A stretch of DNA of 64,000 bases, taken from positions 28,700,501 through 28,764,500 of the forward strand of contig CP141146.1 in the NCBI GenBank assembly GCA_035235625.1. The letters are read 5' to 3'. A model generated the notes under the pieces. The model was not told the origin of the DNA. It saw only the letters and a list, made by a program, of their open reading frames with translations, and did not search any database. Position numbers and translations under genes: made by a program. Origin of the DNA: Saururus chinensis (lineage: Eukaryota; Streptophyta; Magnoliopsida; Piperales; Saururaceae). This document shows, in pieces, positions 62,071-64,000 of the stretch; positions within the stretch are counted from its first letter, which is position 1; every line of letters starts with the position of its first letter.

Positions 62071-63704
62071 GCCCAATTGAATTATACCACCACAGAAAAG
62101 GAATTGCTAGCTGTTGTCTATGCCTTAGATAAATTCCGATCGTACCTTTTAGGGTCAAAAATCATTATCTTTTCTAACCATGCAGCCTTACGCTACCTTC
62201 TTTCTAAGAAGGATACTAAGCCTAGGCTCATCCGATGGATTTTGCTCCTTCAAGAGTTTGATTATGAAATTAAAGACAAGAAAGGTGTTGAGAATGTTGT
62301 GGCTGATCATTTGTCTAGGATCTTACTTGAGGAACCTTCCCACCCTGAACCACTTCATGACTCTTTCCCCGATGAGCAACTCTTTGTTGTCTCTACCCAT
62401 ACACCTCCCTGGTTTGCTAATATTGTTAATTATCTTGCTGTGGGTCGCATTCCCTCTAATTGGACTAAACAAGACAAGGATTTATTCTTTTCTCATGTTA
62501 AGCACTATTATTGGGATGACCCTGATCTTTTTAAGTTTTGTTCTGACCAGATTATTCGTCGATGTGTGCCTGATAGTGAATTTCATAGTATTCTCACATT
62601 TTGTCACTCTTACGCCTGTGGCGGTCATTTTGGGGGAAAGAAAACAGCTGCTAAGGTTCTTCAAAGTGGATTCTATTGGCCCACCTTATTTAAGGATGCT
62701 CATGAGTTTTGTAAGTCTTGTGATAGATGTCAGCGACTAGGGGCCCTTTCTCGGAGAGACATGATGCCTCTCCAACCTATCCTCATTGTAGAGATTTTTG
62801 ATGTTTGGGGAATCGATTTTATGGGACCATTCCCACCCTCCTTTGGCTACACTTATATTTTGGTCGCCGTCGATTATGTCTCCAAATGGATTGAAGCCAT
62901 AGCGACGAAAACCAATGACCATAAGGTTGTGGTGGCATTTATAAAGGAACATATTTTTTGTCGATTTGGTACACCTAGAGCAATTATTAGTGATGGGGGT
63001 AGCCACTTTTGTAACCGTTCTTTTGACTCTCTTCTTCGAAGATATTCTGTCACACATAAAGTTGCCACCCCCTACCATCCTCGTACTAGTGGTCAAGTAG
63101 AGGTGTCCAATCATGAGATTAAGAGAATCCTTGAGAAAACTGTACGCCCTGATCGAAAAGATTGGTCCATGCGTCTTAATGATGCCTTATGGGCATATCG
63201 GACCGCATATAAAGCCCCCATTGGCATGTCTCCTTACCGTCTTGTTTATGGTAAGGCGTGTCACTTACCCGTTGAGTTGGAGCACCGTGCTTTTTGGGCC
63301 ATTAAATCATTTAATTTTGACATGGACAAAGCCGGTACCCACCGCAAACTCCAACTTAATGAATTGGAAGAGATGCGTCATGAAGCTTATGAGAGTGCCA
63401 AATTATATAAACAAAGGACTAAGGCTTTACATGATCGCTAATCCATCGAAAATCCTTTGAACCTAACCAGAAAGTTTGGCTCTTTAATTCTAAATTACGC
63501 CTCTTTCCAGGTAAGCTTAGATCTCGCTGGGATGGCCCCTATGTTGTTACTCAGGTTTTTCCTCATGGAGCAATTGAAATTTCTGACCCACGAGATAATC
63601 GAGTTTTTAAAGTTAATGGTCAGAGACTTAAGCCTGTCATTGAGAGAGATATTGAGAGGGGTGACATTGACTCAATTGATTTGATTGCTCCATTAATACA
63701 TTAA
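62071..63704 (+). pseudogene. RNase H end and integrase of element E
   Basis: Continues in another frame after the break near 62065: [20 protein letters not shown] (RNase H), [13 protein letters not shown], then the integrase HHCC zinc finger (about 62600-62740) and core. The catalytic triad is visible as Asp 62815, Asp 62992 and Glu 63100, with 35 residues between the last two, the D,D-35-E spacing. The [20 protein letters not shown] block follows. An apparent one-base loss near 63438 makes a TAA. The tail then reads on in a shifted frame (PNQKVWLFN, SRWDGPYVVTQVFPHGAIEI) to TAA 63702-63704. Confidence 0.9.
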
Positions 63705-64000
63705 GGGAGTACACATTGTCTGGCTGAAGACAATAAACTTAGCGCTTTTAGGGAGGCAACCCTTGTTTTATTCGGTTTGTTTTTATGTTTATTTTCTCTT
63801 TTATTTTCTCTAGTTTTAGTTAAATTTCTTTTATTTAATTCATGTAGTAATATTTTTTGATTTAGTAGTTTTAGTTGATTAATTAGATTTTTTATTTTTA
63901 ATGTTAAAAAAAAAAAAAATGTGTTTACCCGTTTGATCGGCCGTATGCCCGATCGATCGGACCGTTCGATCGGTAAGTAGGCCGTTCGAACGGTCGAGTC
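63705..64000 (+). other. Post-pol spacer of element E
   Basis: No frame of note. AGCGCTTTTAGGGAGGCAAC (63740-63759) resembles a conserved block I recall after pol in Athila-type elements. From 63925 the sequence fills with CCGATCGATCGG, CGTTCGATCGG and CGTTCGAACGG, the palindromes also found in U3 of the LTR. An AAAAAAAAAAAAA run is near 63905-63918. Confidence 0.6.

Larger units (their letters stand above)
56671..64000 (+). mobile_element. Athila-like Ty3/gypsy retrotransposon E, 3' end beyond the window
   Basis: Order: 5' LTR, tRNA-Asp-type primer binding site, gag, protease, reverse transcriptase, RNase H, integrase, then a post-pol spacer still running at 64000. The domain order (integrase last) is Ty3/gypsy, and the gag, protease and integrase C-terminal sequences are of the Athila type. 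GATAG precedes the LTR; its partner should lie beyond the window. The coding region has at least four frame breaks, so this copy cannot move by itself. Confidence 0.92.

Noticed and set aside
63705-64000. Envelope-like gene after pol
   Set aside because: Some Athila elements carry an extra frame here, but no frame of useful length is present before the window ends.
1-64000. tRNA and rRNA genes
   Set aside because: None recognised by eye; the tRNA-like match at 57850 is a retrotransposon primer binding site only.

Overview
The window is nuclear DNA of a flowering plant. It has one intact host gene with 13 exons and GT-AG introns, and the remaining ~57 kb is nested plant transposable elements. 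The very GC-rich large exon of the host gene is a style common in monocots, but the species cannot be named from this. I saw no prokaryotic, organellar, tRNA, rRNA or CRISPR feature.

Layout. 1-778 is the upstream region and leader. 779-6556 (+) is a complete plasma-membrane P-type (P3A) H+-ATPase gene of 954 residues. 6889-7093 is a Stowaway-like MITE. An L1-type LINE (7094-19419) is inserted in the right end of that MITE. Its 5' half is inverted and it has an 18-bp imperfect target duplication. The LINE is split by a solo LTR (9949-18551, duplication GGGAG), which itself holds another solo LTR of its own family (10741-15536), two Athila-like solo LTRs (13090-14606 and 15676-17027) and a hAT MITE (17725-18390).

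19690-25224 holds a decayed hAT transposase, a CACTA-end array of small palindromes, a long-inverted-repeat element with an extra third arm, and the LTR of a decayed Athila-like element. That element runs to about 31.4 kb and is split by a 4.66-kb solo LTR (26054-30710, duplication ATAAA).

32384-55921 is one CACTA (En/Spm) transposon of 23.5 kb with CACTACAAAA ends and an AGA duplication. It carries a decayed TNP2-type transposase (37942-41551), a second decayed transposase gene of the Transposase_24 type (47385-55165), a reverse Athila-like solo LTR (34841-36929), and a solo LTR (48147-54255) sitting in an intron of the second gene. That LTR in turn contains a 1.9-kb non-autonomous hAT element with a perfect 8-bp duplication.

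56671-64000 is the 5' part of a younger Athila-like Ty3/gypsy element: LTR, tRNA-Asp-type primer binding site, gag, protease, reverse transcriptase, RNase H and integrase. At least four small frame breaks make it non-functional. Its 3' LTR lies beyond the window.

The ATPase is the only gene I regard as working. Everything else is mobile DNA; the target-site duplications give the order of insertion. I did not find a convincing new biological system. The best leads are the inverted LINE, possible host-gene pieces inside the CACTA element, and the unusual repeat architectures.
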